Positions 6,868 to 14,295 of a stretch of 16,913 bases of DNA are shown here, piece by piece; within the stretch, counting starts at the first letter, position 1, and the number at the start of each line of letters is the position of its first letter. The notes beneath the pieces were generated by a model. That model was given only the letters and a program-made list of their open reading frames with translations, was not told where the DNA came from and searched no databases. The stretch covers positions 1-16,913 of the forward strand of contig JAABSN010000069.1 in NCBI GenBank assembly GCA_011390385.1, in the 5' to 3' direction. Position numbers and translations under genes: made by a program. This DNA is from Thioalkalivibrio nitratireducens (GTDB lineage Bacteria > Pseudomonadota > Gammaproteobacteria > Ectothiorhodospirales > Ectothiorhodospiraceae).

Positions 6868-8322
6868 GTGAACAAGCGGGTCCGGAGACATGGAAGGCGT
6901 CATTGGACACTCGCGTTCGCTGCGGTCGCGTTCTACCTTTTGACTGGCACCTACCATATGCAGAAGCCGCTCCCACCCGGGTTGGATACCGCAAGCCCCT
7001 ATCGCCAGGCTGACACGGTCGAGTTTGTCGCGGACGCCACATGGCTCGATGATCACGGCCGGCAGCACATCGAGCACGCGATCTTCGATACGGCCCTGGA
7101 AATGATTCGCAATGCCCGATCGCTGGTAGTCGCGGATTTCTTCCTGCTGAATCAGTTTGCCGGCAGCAACGACGGACAACAGCGCCCGCTGTCCGCGGAA
7201 CTCGTCGAGGCACTGGTGCAACGGCGCGCAGAACGACCAAACCTGGATGCGCTATTGATCACGGACCCCTTCAACAGCCTGTACGGTGGCATCCGGCAAA
7301 CCCTCTTTGTCCAGCTCGAGGCCGGCGGCGTCCACGTGGTCGAGACCGATCTGACCCAGTTGCGTGATCCCAACCCCGCATGGTCGGCTGTCTGGCGTAT
7401 CTGCTGCCAGTGGTTTGGCAACAGCCCGGATGGAGGCTGGTTGCCCAACCCCGTCGGTGAATCGCCCGTGAGTCTGCGCACCTATCTGGCACTGCTGAAT
7501 TTCAAGGCCAACCACCGCAAGGCGCTGATAACCGACGGGCCGGACGGCTGGAACGGCCTGGTCACGTCGGGCAATCCGCACGATGCCAGCAGCCGGCACC
7601 ACAACGTGGCCATTCGGTTCCGAGGCAAGACGGCCCTGGATCTGCTCCAGACCGAACTGGCGGTGGCCGCGTTCTCCGACGGTCCGCGAATCCGGTTTCC
7701 GGATTCCGCGCCCGACGAGCCGAATACCGGCAACGGCGTTCAAGTCCGTATTCTGACCGAGTCACGGATTCGCGATGCCGCTCTGGACATGATCAACGCC
7801 GCCGACCAGGGTGACCGCCTTGACCTGCTGATGTTCTATCTCTCGCACCGGGAAGTGGTCGCAGCGTTGCTCGCTGCCAGGCAGCGTGGGGTCGGCCTGC
7901 GCGTGCTGCTCGACCCCAACCGCGATGCATTCGGTCGGGAAAAGGACGGTATTCCCAATCGACAGGTCGCCATGGAACTGCATGCCGCGGACGTAACGGT
8001 GCGCTGGTGCAACACCGCCGGCGAACAATGTCACGCGAAGATGCTGCTGCATCGCGACCACGACGGCAACGCCACACTGCTGGCCGGCTCGGCCAACTTC
8101 ACACGGCGGAACCTCGACAATTTCAACCTGGAAACCAATGCGCAGGTCCGGGGAAGCACGGATGCCCCGGTGATCAACGATGCCGGCACCTTCTTCGATT
8201 CCCGCTGGAACAACGAGCCCGACCGCGTCCACAGTGTCCCGTATTCCACTTATGCCGATCCTTCGCGGATCCGCTATTGGCGCTACCGGTTCATGGAGGC
8301 CACGGGGCTTTCCTCGTTCTAG
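6868..8322 (+). CDS. Membrane-anchored phospholipase D-like / cardiolipin synthase-like protein
   Basis: A 484-residue protein of the PLD superfamily, which acts through paired HKD motifs on phosphodiester bonds. A basic N-terminus (MNKRVRRHGRRH) is followed by one hydrophobic segment (13-27), indicating an uncleaved signal anchor with the body outside the cytoplasm. The first HKD motif is NHRKALITDG (H216, K218, D223) with TSGNPHD after it. The second is CHAKMLLHRD (H389, K391, D397) with GSANFTRRN after it. In the second motif the aspartate is one residue further away than the classical H-x-K-x4-D. Possible activities are cardiolipin synthase, phospholipase or nuclease; sequence alone does not decide. 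The GTG start follows only a weak ribosome binding site, and a downstream ATG (M31) would remove the anchor, so GTG is preferred. It is convergent with dodecin, with 42 bp between the stops. Confidence 0.88.
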   Translation: MNKRVRRHGRRHWTLAFAAVAFYLLTGTYHMQKPLPPGLDTASPYRQADTVEFVADATWLDDHGRQHIEHAIFDTALEMIRNARSLVVADFFLLNQFAGSNDGQQRPLSAELVEALVQRRAERPNLDALLITDPFNSLYGGIRQTLFVQLEAGGVHVVETDLTQLRDPNPAWSAVWRICCQWFGNSPDGGWLPNPVGESPVSLRTYLALLNFKANHRKALITDGPDGWNGLVTSGNPHDASSRHHNVAIRFRGKTALDLLQTELAVAAFSDGPRIRFPDSAPDEPNTGNGVQVRILTESRIRDAALDMINAADQGDRLDLLMFYLSHREVVAALLAARQRGVGLRVLLDPNRDAFGREKDGIPNRQVAMELHAADVTVRWCNTAGEQCHAKMLLHRDHDGNATLLAGSANFTRRNLDNFNLETNAQVRGSTDAPVINDAGTFFDSRWNNEPDRVHSVPYSTYADPSRIRYWRYRFMEATGLSSF

Positions 8323-8364
8323 TAGCCTGTCCGATCACGGCGAGCGCTGACTTGGCAACCCGCG

Positions 8365-8565
8365 TCAGTCGAGCACGAAGGTGACCTTCATATCGACCCG
8401 ATAACTGGTGACCTTTCCATCCTCGACCGTGACCTTCTGTTCCTTCACCCACGCGCCCCGGATACCGCGGATCGTCTTCGATGCCCTGTCGATGCCCTGC
8501 TGGATCGCGTCTTCGAAGCTCACATTGGACTCGGAGGTGATCTCTGAAACCTTTGCGACTGCCAT
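8365..8565 (-). CDS. Dodecin family flavin-binding protein
   Basis: A 66-residue protein with the complete dodecin pattern: MAVAKVSEITSESNVSFEDA, IQQGIDRASKTIRGIRGAWV, then KVTSYRVDMKVTFVLD. Dodecins assemble as hollow dodecamers that bind flavins (FMN, riboflavin) and in some bacteria CoA, buffering free flavin and limiting photochemistry. W39 corresponds to the tryptophan that stacks on the flavin. The frame extends upstream to 8613, but the ATG at 8565 is fixed by a full AAGGAGG six bases ahead and by the family N-terminus. It is a single gene, convergent with the phospholipase D-like gene. No other flavin gene is adjacent, and the RibD-like reductase is 5 kb away. Confidence 0.96.
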   Translation of the reverse strand: MAVAKVSEITSESNVSFEDAIQQGIDRASKTIRGIRGAWVKEQKVTVEDGKVTSYRVDMKVTFVLD

Positions 8566-8571
8566 GATGGT

Positions 8572-8578
8572 CCTCCTT
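8572..8578 (-). promoter_or_regulatory. Strong ribosome binding site fixing the dodecin start
   Basis: On the minus strand AAGGAGG lies six bases before the ATG at 8565. It rules out the upstream in-frame start at 8613, which would add 16 residues foreign to dodecins. Confidence 0.85.
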
Positions 8579-8845
8579 GCTGGTGAAAGTTCGCGCTGGG
8601 CAGCACGCAGCACAGGCTCTCGCCGCGCACCGTTCGGCGGCTACACGCAAAACCTGACCCTGCCATGCCGATCCCACCCTTGAAGATAGACGACAGCCTT
8701 TCTGGTCACCAGGTTTGGCCGGCCAGGCTTCCGGTTGGCTCGCAGGACCGGGGGCTTGAGGTGCTAATATCTGTAATCGGAAACACCCACGCGTCCCGGC
8801 TTGCTCCGTCCGTTCGAACGACACCGTCTGGAAAAACATAGCGCC

Positions 8846-9928
8846 ATGAAACTCTTCATCTGCCAATCCTGCGGCCAGCACCTGTATTTCGAGAACGTGG
8901 CCTGCACTCGTTGCGGGCACACGCTCGGCTTTCTCCCCGACCGCCTCGAAGTCTCGGCACTCAGGGGCGGCTGGGACGGATTGTGGCGGGCATTGGGGTC
9001 GCCCGGCGACGGCGATCGTTACCGCATGTGCGCCAACTCCACTGACTACGAAGTCTGCAACTGGATGGTGCCGGCCCACGATCCCGATCCCCTTTGCCTC
9101 TCCTGCCGGTTGAACAACACCATCCCCGATCTCGGCATGCCGGAAAATGTCACCCGCTGGCGCCGCCTCGAAGCCGAGAAGCGGCGACTGGTGTACAGCC
9201 TGTTGAGGCTTGGGCTTCCCGTTGAACCGAAGCACGAGAATCCGATGGGGCTGGCGTTTGATTTCCTTGCCGACACCGCGCCCACCTTCAATGAAACCGG
9301 GAGAGTCCTGACCGGCCATGCCAACGGGCTGATCACCATCAACATTGCCGAGGCCGACCCTGCCACCCGGGAAGCGATGCGCCAGGAGATGGCCGAGCCG
9401 TACCGAACCATTCTCGGGCATTTCCGGCATGAATCCGGCCACTACTACTGGGACGTTCTGATCCGGGAAAGCCAGTGGACCAACGAGTTTCATCGGCTGT
9501 TCGGTGACGAGACGCAGGATTACGGGAAGGCACTCGAACGCCACCATGCACACGGAGCACCGTCAGGCTGGGCAGATCGGTTCGTCAGTGCCTATGCGAG
9601 CAGCCATCCGTGGGAAGACTGGGCCGAGACCTGGGCGCATTACCTGCACATCATCGACACGCTGGAGACCGCGCAACAATTCGGCATCCGGGTCAAGGCG
9701 CAGGTCGGCGACAGCAATGAGCTGCAGTCCGACCTCTCGTTTGATCCGTACCACGAGGACGACTTCAGCCACATTCTGGAACGTTGGCTGCCGCTCGCCT
9801 TCGCCCTGAACAGCCTGAACCGCAGTATGGGTCACGATGATGCCTACCCCTTCGTGCTCGCCCCACCGGCCATCGACAAACTGCGGTTGGTCCACCGCAT
9901 CGTGCGGGCTCAGCAAGCTACTGCATGA
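8846..9928 (+). CDS. Zinc-ribbon putative zinc-binding metallopeptidase
   Basis: A 360-residue, apparently cytoplasmic protein. The N-terminus is a zinc ribbon: MKLFICQSCGQHLYFENVAC with C6, C9, C20 and C23. A second set of cysteines (C62, C71, C84, C87) may hold another metal. The C-terminal part has the catalytic-type signature GHFRHESGHYYWDVL, an HExxH motif at 195-199, followed by the family segment WEDWAETWAHYLHIIDTLET (256-275), whose glutamates could complete the zinc site. This arrangement matches the family annotated as 'putative zinc-binding peptidase' (zinc-ribbon plus Peptidase_Mx/DUF2248-like); its substrates are unknown to me. The ATG at 8846 is chosen because the zinc ribbon starts right there; the frame opens earlier but the extension is unrelated. 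There is no signal peptide. The last 11 bp overlap the end of the convergent DsrE-like gene. Confidence 0.85.
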   Translation: MKLFICQSCGQHLYFENVACTRCGHTLGFLPDRLEVSALRGGWDGLWRALGSPGDGDRYRMCANSTDYEVCNWMVPAHDPDPLCLSCRLNNTIPDLGMPENVTRWRRLEAEKRRLVYSLLRLGLPVEPKHENPMGLAFDFLADTAPTFNETGRVLTGHANGLITINIAEADPATREAMRQEMAEPYRTILGHFRHESGHYYWDVLIRESQWTNEFHRLFGDETQDYGKALERHHAHGAPSGWADRFVSAYASSHPWEDWAETWAHYLHIIDTLETAQQFGIRVKAQVGDSNELQSDLSFDPYHEDDFSHILERWLPLAFALNSLNRSMGHDDAYPFVLAPPAIDKLRLVHRIVRAQQATA

Positions 9929-10406
9929 AGGCGTGGCCCTCTTCCTGCTGCAGGCGGATGATCTCGGCATCCGCCATGGGTACGACGCGCACGAAGCCAT
10001 GGATGTCTTCCGGAGAGAACCCACGCTCGTGCGCCGCGGCGGCGCACATCCGGAACTCGATCGGTCCGGCCAGGGTGAGGCTCTGCGCCCTGCGCATCAA
10101 CTCCCCGTATTGCTCATGGTTCTCAACCGCGAAGAATTCGATCTCGTCGCCGTGCAGTACCAGGACGATCGAGGCATCGAACGGGTCCGCCCCGTAAAGG
10201 TTGTTCAGGAAACTGGCCCGATCGAGAATGCGCTCGAAGCGCTCCGGGTCGCCTTCCGCAACGTCGTAGACCACCTTCTGCGGTGCGTAGTCGATCTCAT
10301 CGAGGCTGGCCCTGCCCCAGGGCTCCTCCGATTCCGCCCATAGCGGCGTGGTCATGAGCATCACCATTGCCAGCACCGAGACACCCCATGCCATCGTTTT
10401 GCGCAT
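9918..10406 (-). CDS. Exported DsrE-family-like protein
   Basis: A 162-residue protein with a clear Sec signal peptide (MRKTMAWGVSVLAMVMLMTT, cleavage probably after LWA at 24). The mature part resembles DsrE/DsrF-like proteins: KVVYDVAEGDPERFERILDR (44-63), ASIVLVLHGDEIEFFAV (78-94), a single conserved cysteine in IEFRMCAAAA (C121), then GFVRVVPMADAEIIRLQQEE (137-156). Cytoplasmic DsrE proteins carry sulfur as persulfides on such a cysteine. An exported form would work in the periplasm, where its role is unknown. The start is fixed by AGGAGG at 10411-10417, although the frame is open much further upstream. The gene lies divergent to the recombinase-family gene and overlaps the peptidase end by 11 bp. 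Confidence 0.8.
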   Translation of the reverse strand: MRKTMAWGVSVLAMVMLMTTPLWAESEEPWGRASLDEIDYAPQKVVYDVAEGDPERFERILDRASFLNNLYGADPFDASIVLVLHGDEIEFFAVENHEQYGELMRRAQSLTLAGPIEFRMCAAAAHERGFSPEDIHGFVRVVPMADAEIIRLQQEEGHAFMQ

Positions 10407-10410
10407 ATTT

Positions 10411-10417
10411 TCCTCCT
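10411..10417 (-). promoter_or_regulatory. Ribosome binding site fixing the DsrE-like start
   Basis: On the minus strand AGGAGGA ends four bases before the ATG at 10406. Starting here gives a clean signal peptide, whereas the frame that is open to 10757 would bury it internally. Confidence 0.75.
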
Positions 10418-10564
10418 GCATCCTGTGTTGAACCTTCACCCGCACGGCGTTCCGCCTTGTGGCCAAAGACATGGCCCGATCCTTTCCGGCTCCGGGCCGC
10501 ACTCTTCCTCGACGGAATCGCGCGCCACTGCATTCCCGAAGCGCTCGTATCGATTGCTTGCTTC

Positions 10565-10570
10565 TATAAT
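10565..10570 (+). promoter_or_regulatory. Consensus -10 box for the recombinase-family gene
   Basis: A perfect TATAAT stands 50 bp upstream of the ATG at 10621 in otherwise GC-rich DNA. No good -35 is seen at 16-18 bp spacing (CGCTCG-like), so recognition may need an activator. The predicted 5' leader is about 44 nt and includes AAAGGA before the ATG. Confidence 0.4.
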
Positions 10571-10620
10571 CCCCTGCACGGGCGCTGCGGCATGACCCGT
10601 TCACCCTGCAAAAGGACAAC

Positions 10621-12651
10621 ATGAACCCGATGTCCCTGGATGCGCTGCTCGCGGCCCTCGGCGAAGATGACGCGCTCGATTTCGCCGATACCCTGCGCAT
10701 GATCGTCGACTGGCTGCGGCCCGAGGGCCGCCATTCGGGCGCAGCACCGGTCATCAACCGGGTCGAGCAGCTGGTACTGGCGCTCGACGAGAATCCGGAT
10801 CTGCGCGGGCGGCTCCGCGAGCGCCTCGAACAGGGCTTCGAAGGTGCGCGACACCTGACACTCTACACCGGAATCGGGCTCTTCTCCCGTCGCGGCTTCA
10901 TGCGCGAATTCACCCAGCGCCTGTACGAGCGACTGAATCCGCGACCGATGGAGCGCGACGATCTGAAGGATGTGCTCGCCTACGTCTTTCACCGGCCGCG
11001 CGATGCACAGTGGGTCAGCGCCCTGCCCGACGACACCTGGTGGCGCCTGCTGGAAGCCATCGGTTGCCTTTCCGGGGAGCACCCGGCCGTACTGCGTCGC
11101 GCGCGGGAAGAGATGCTCTACGCACTGGAAATGCTGTCCGTCTGGATTGCCGCCGAGGAACTGGAACCCGAACTGCTGCGGCTCGATCCCGAAATTGCCG
11201 AACGCGATTCCGCCTTCGTTGCCCAGCAACGGGAACTGGCGGCATTCGTTGCCGCATATCGCGACTGGGCCGAGGACCCCGCGAAGCCATTCCATGACGA
11301 TCGCCACGCGCGCGTCCTGCTGGAACAATGCAGCGAACAGATCGCCCACCTGCGCAAGCGCGCGGTCACCCGGGGCAGCAGCATTTCGCTGACGCACCTG
11401 CTCGAACGGCTCGATCAGACCCTTGACCGTATCTGGCGGCTGCTGCACGTACTCGACCCGGGCGACCCCGAGGGACAACGCACGACGTCGGTGGAACTGT
11501 TTCGGGAGCTGGTCGCGGCAAACGCCCGACGTCACGGCATCCGGTCACTGTGGCAGGACAATGTCAAGCTGCTCTCACGCAGCGTGACCCAACAGGCCAG
11601 CGAGACCGGCGAACACTACATCACCAGCAACCGCGCCGAATACCTTGGAATGCTGCGTTCCGGCGCTGGCGCGGGATTCATCATCGCTGTGATGGCGTGG
11701 ATCAAGATCCAGATCGAGGGAATGGGTCTGGGCGAGGGTGCGACCACCCTCTGGGTCAGCCTGAACTACGGCCTGGGGTTCGTGCTGATCCACATCCTGC
11801 ATTTCACGGTCGCGACCAAGCAGCCGGCGATGACCGCTGCCCGCCTTGCCGCCGCGATCGAGGAAAGCGACAAGGGAACCGCAAACCCGGCCAAACTCGC
11901 CGATCTGCTGGTCCAGGTCGGTCGATCACAATTCGTCGCGGTGCTGGGCAATGTCAGCGTGGCGCTGCCGGTCGCCATCGGCCTCGGGTGGCTCTACCAC
12001 CTGACGGTGGGGATTCCGATGCTCGATTCCCAGGGGGTGGACTACCAGTTGCACCAGCTTTCGCCCGTTGCCGGTCTGGCACTGTTTCACGCCGCCATCG
12101 CAGGTGTATGGCTGTTCGTGGCGGGCCTGATTTCCGGGTTCTTCGACAACCGCTGCGCCTATCTGGACCTGCCGGGCCGGCTTCGGGATCACCCCGGGCT
12201 GTCACGCCTCCTTTCCAGAGACCGGCGCCAGCGACTGGCGGACTTCATCGAACACAACTATGGCGCGCTGGCGGGGAATTTCTTCTTCGGCGTGCTCCTG
12301 GGTGTCACCGGCTATATCGGCTACCTGCTGAGCCTGCCGCTGGATATCCGTCATGTTGCCTTCGCTTCCGCCAATCTCGGGTACACCATCGCGGTACAAC
12401 TGCCGGGCGTTCTCGAGTTTCTGCTGTACCTTCTGTTCGTGCTGCTGGTGGGCGCGGTCAACCTCTGGGTCAGCTTCGGGCTGGCCCTGTATGTCGCGCT
12501 CAAGGCGAGGGGAACGCGTATCGGCGCCCTTGATCGGCTGCTCAAGGCCTATGGCCGGCGTATCCTCGATCGTCCACGCGAATTCCTGCTGCCACCGCCG
12601 GTTGAATCGGAACGGGATGGTGATCAATCCAACGGCCCTGGGGGGACCTGA
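10621..12651 (+). CDS. 'Site-specific recombinase' (SpecificRecomb/Gcr-like) family membrane protein
   Basis: A 676-residue protein matching the family named after a Neisseria recombinase. Residues 1-345 are soluble and helical, with family-like segments DADFxDTLRMIVDWLRP-type (19-33), TLYTGIGLFSRRGFMREFTQ (80-99) and NVKLLSRSVTQQASETGEHY (314-333). Residues 346-625 hold about six membrane segments (346-362, 376-397, 437-458, 482-505, 553-571, 597-624). SSANLGY-type (FASANLGYT, 581-589) is a conserved periplasmic or loop motif. I see no serine- or tyrosine-recombinase catalytic pattern, so the name is probably misleading and a membrane role is likelier. The start is supported by AAAGGA seven bases upstream. 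A decayed duplicate of its last ~35 codons before the soluble tail is found at 14155-14262. Confidence 0.85.
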   Translation: MNPMSLDALLAALGEDDALDFADTLRMIVDWLRPEGRHSGAAPVINRVEQLVLALDENPDLRGRLRERLEQGFEGARHLTLYTGIGLFSRRGFMREFTQRLYERLNPRPMERDDLKDVLAYVFHRPRDAQWVSALPDDTWWRLLEAIGCLSGEHPAVLRRAREEMLYALEMLSVWIAAEELEPELLRLDPEIAERDSAFVAQQRELAAFVAAYRDWAEDPAKPFHDDRHARVLLEQCSEQIAHLRKRAVTRGSSISLTHLLERLDQTLDRIWRLLHVLDPGDPEGQRTTSVELFRELVAANARRHGIRSLWQDNVKLLSRSVTQQASETGEHYITSNRAEYLGMLRSGAGAGFIIAVMAWIKIQIEGMGLGEGATTLWVSLNYGLGFVLIHILHFTVATKQPAMTAARLAAAIEESDKGTANPAKLADLLVQVGRSQFVAVLGNVSVALPVAIGLGWLYHLTVGIPMLDSQGVDYQLHQLSPVAGLALFHAAIAGVWLFVAGLISGFFDNRCAYLDLPGRLRDHPGLSRLLSRDRRQRLADFIEHNYGALAGNFFFGVLLGVTGYIGYLLSLPLDIRHVAFASANLGYTIAVQLPGVLEFLLYLLFVLLVGAVNLWVSFGLALYVALKARGTRIGALDRLLKAYGRRILDRPREFLLPPPVESERDGDQSNGPGGT

Positions 12652-12653
12652 AT

Positions 12654-12731
12654 CACGCCGCAAGGGGGCAACGGGTTGGTTATCCTGAGCCAATTCCTGC
12701 TCGGTTTCGGCAAGCCCCATGTAGCGGCGTG
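12654..12731. other. Nested inverted repeats after the recombinase-family gene
   Basis: The outer arms CACGCCGC (12654-12661) and GCGGCGTG (12724-12731) are perfectly complementary. Just inside them GGGGC (12665-12669) pairs with GCCCC (12714-12718), and the loop has further short complements (GAGC/GCTC). The element starts three bases after the stop codon. It has no T-run, so it is not a classical intrinsic terminator. It could be a 3'-UTR structure or chance. Confidence 0.3.
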
Positions 12732-12778
12732 CAGGGATGTCCGGAAGCGCTTTCCCCTCAGGTGTTCTCGGGGGCCAG

Positions 12779-12787
12779 TGTTAGAAT
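12779..12787 (+). promoter_or_regulatory. Extended -10 promoter element for the flavoprotein gene
   Basis: TG-T-TAGAAT is an extended -10 element 32 bp before the GTG at 12820. No good -35 is visible, which is acceptable for extended -10 promoters. Transcription would start near 12794. Confidence 0.4.
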
Positions 12788-12819
12788 CCGCCGCCTGATG
12801 ACCAGCGAAGTGAAGTGCC

Positions 12820-14034
12820 GTGCAATTTGACGTGATCATCATCGGCGCCGGTGCCGCTGGCATGATGTGCGCCGCCCAGGCGGGCTTCCGCGGGCGCCGT
12901 GTGCTTCTCGTCGACCACACGCAAAAGCTGGGTGAACGCATCCGAATTTCCGGCGGTGGACGCTGCAATTTCACGAACCGGACCGTCAGCGCCGACCATT
13001 TCCTGTCGCAGAACCCGCATTTCTGCCGCTCGGCGCTGGCCCGTTTCACCCAGCACGACTTCATCGCGATGCTGGAACAGCGGCGGATCGCCTATCACGA
13101 GCGGGAACACGGCCAGCTGTTCTGCAACGACTCATCCCAGCAGATCATCGCCATGCTGCGCGATGCCTGTACGGATGCCGGCGTGCGCTGGGCGATGCCG
13201 TGCGCAGTGCAGAGCATCGAACGGCTGGCTGGCGATGCGGCCTTGCCATGGCGCGTGCACACCGATCAGGGCAGCTTCCGCAGCCGGTCGCTGGTCGTCG
13301 CCAGCGGCGGCCTGGCCATCCCGAAAATCGGGGCCACGCCCTTCGGCTACCGCCTGGCCGAACAGTTCGCGGTGCCCATCGTGCCGCCACGGCCGGCACT
13401 GGTACCACTGGCACTGGCGCCCGATCTGCTCGAACGACTGAAGCCGATGGCCGGCGCCACGATTGCCGCCTGCGCCCGCTTCGCCGCGACGGCCTTTCGC
13501 GACAACGTGCTGATCACCCATCGCGGCCTGTCCGGCCCCGCCATCCTGCAGGTATCCAGTTACTGGCAGATGCAGGAATATCGGAGCGGGAAAAAGCAGC
13601 CCGTGGAAATCGATCTGCTGCCCGACATCGATGCCGGTGATTGGCTGCACCAGCAGCGGCAAGGGCGGGGGCATCTTTCCAACCTGATGGCCGAACACCT
13701 CCCCCGGCGTTTCGCCCACGAGTGGTGCTCGCTGTACGGCGGCGACAAGGTCGTGAACCGGCCCATCAGCGAACTCGGCCGGCCCGATCTCGAGCGGATC
13801 GCCAGCCTGCTCAATGCCTGGCCGCTGATGCCGGTCGGCACGCTCGGTTTCGCCAAGGCGGAAGTGACTCTCGGTGGTGTGTCGACCGCTGCACTGTCAT
13901 CCAAGACCATGGAGGCACGGGAGGTGCCCGGTCTCTACTTCATCGGCGAAGTGGTCGACGTTACCGGTTGGCTGGGTGGCTACAACTTTCAGTGGGCCTG
14001 GTCGTCGGGCTGGGTTGCCGGGCAGTTTGCCTGA
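12820..14034 (+). CDS. NAD(P)/FAD-dependent oxidoreductase, BaiN/YhiN (HI0933) family
   Basis: A 404-residue cytoplasmic flavoprotein. MQFDVIIIGAGAAGMMCAAQ has the Rossmann GxGxxG motif for FAD (residues 9-14). GERIRISGGGRCNFTN (38-53) is the hallmark of the HI0933-like family. LVVASGGLAIPKIGATPFGY is the second conserved block, and LYFIGEVVDVTGWLGGYN, then FQWAWSSGWVAG, is the C-terminal FAD-binding signature. The length is typical for the family. Some members (BaiN) were implicated in bile-acid dehydroxylation, but most are of unknown substrate and that role is not implied here. The start is GTG with a weak GAAG-type ribosome binding site; the family begins at this residue, so the start is firm. 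It sits between the recombinase-family gene and a decayed copy of that gene's end, so it may have entered or been moved by a rearrangement. Confidence 0.92.
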   Translation: MQFDVIIIGAGAAGMMCAAQAGFRGRRVLLVDHTQKLGERIRISGGGRCNFTNRTVSADHFLSQNPHFCRSALARFTQHDFIAMLEQRRIAYHEREHGQLFCNDSSQQIIAMLRDACTDAGVRWAMPCAVQSIERLAGDAALPWRVHTDQGSFRSRSLVVASGGLAIPKIGATPFGYRLAEQFAVPIVPPRPALVPLALAPDLLERLKPMAGATIAACARFAATAFRDNVLITHRGLSGPAILQVSSYWQMQEYRSGKKQPVEIDLLPDIDAGDWLHQQRQGRGHLSNLMAEHLPRRFAHEWCSLYGGDKVVNRPISELGRPDLERIASLLNAWPLMPVGTLGFAKAEVTLGGVSTAALSSKTMEAREVPGLYFIGEVVDVTGWLGGYNFQWAWSSGWVAGQFA

Positions 14035-14154
14035 TCAGGTCTGCGCCATCCCCTTGGTCGATTCATGAACGAAGCGCTGAAAGCCGCCGATCAGGTGCCC
14101 ATCGTACTCTGCGACGCGAACGACATGACCCAGAGGTAGCGGGCGAGGGGTCTC

Positions 14155-14262
14155 AGGTTTCTGCTATACATGCTGTTCGTGCTGCTGATTGGCACGGTGA
14201 ACATCCGGTTCCGCTCGGGCTGGCTTCGGATGGCGAACTCAGGACCGGGAGAACGCGTATCC
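14155..14262 (+). pseudogene. Decayed fragment of the recombinase-family gene 3' region
   Basis: From TTTCTGCTATAC onwards, 45 bases encode FLLYMLFVLLIGTVN and align without gaps to FLLYLLFVLLVGAVN of the intact gene (12418 onwards), with 38 of 45 bases identical by hand count. Similarity weakens over the next 50 bases, then returns as GGGAGAACGCGTATC against GGGGAACGCGTATC, implying a 1-bp shift. An in-frame stop (TAG at ~14137) and poor similarity lie upstream. It is therefore a remnant of a duplicated or paralogous recombinase tail, not a gene. The frame runs into the DUF6394 gene and can mislead start calling. Confidence 0.75.
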
Positions 14263-14285
14263 TCGCCGGGGCACACGGCATGTCA

Positions 14286-14291
14286 AGGGGG
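14286..14291 (+). promoter_or_regulatory. Ribosome binding site deciding the DUF6394 start
   Basis: AGGGGG lies four bases before the ATG at 14296. It excludes the earlier in-frame ATG at 14170, which belongs to the decayed recombinase fragment. The surrounding CAAGGGGGCAAC (14284-14295) is identical to 12661-12672, just after the intact recombinase-family gene. Confidence 0.75.
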
Positions 14292-14295
14292 CAAC

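Noticed and set aside
6236..6871. 211-residue plus-strand frame across the 6412-6867 gap
   Set aside because: It starts inside the glycosylase gene and its middle is translated repeat sequence (MSAANCTARGPDASRR). Such frames are spurious by-products of the repeat, as is the one at 16381-16566.
8346..8368. CTGAC...GTCAG inverted repeat between the convergent phospholipase D-like and dodecin genes
   Set aside because: Five-base arms around a long loop with no T-run are too weak to call a bidirectional terminator.
8291..9553. 420-residue minus-strand frame overlapping dodecin and the peptidase
   Set aside because: It overlaps two well-supported genes in other frames and carries no recognisable domain.
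10621..12651. Mobile element or integrase suggested by the name 'site-specific recombinase'
   Set aside because: There is no integrase catalytic motif, no attachment sites and no cargo; the protein is a membrane protein in a normal chromosomal setting.
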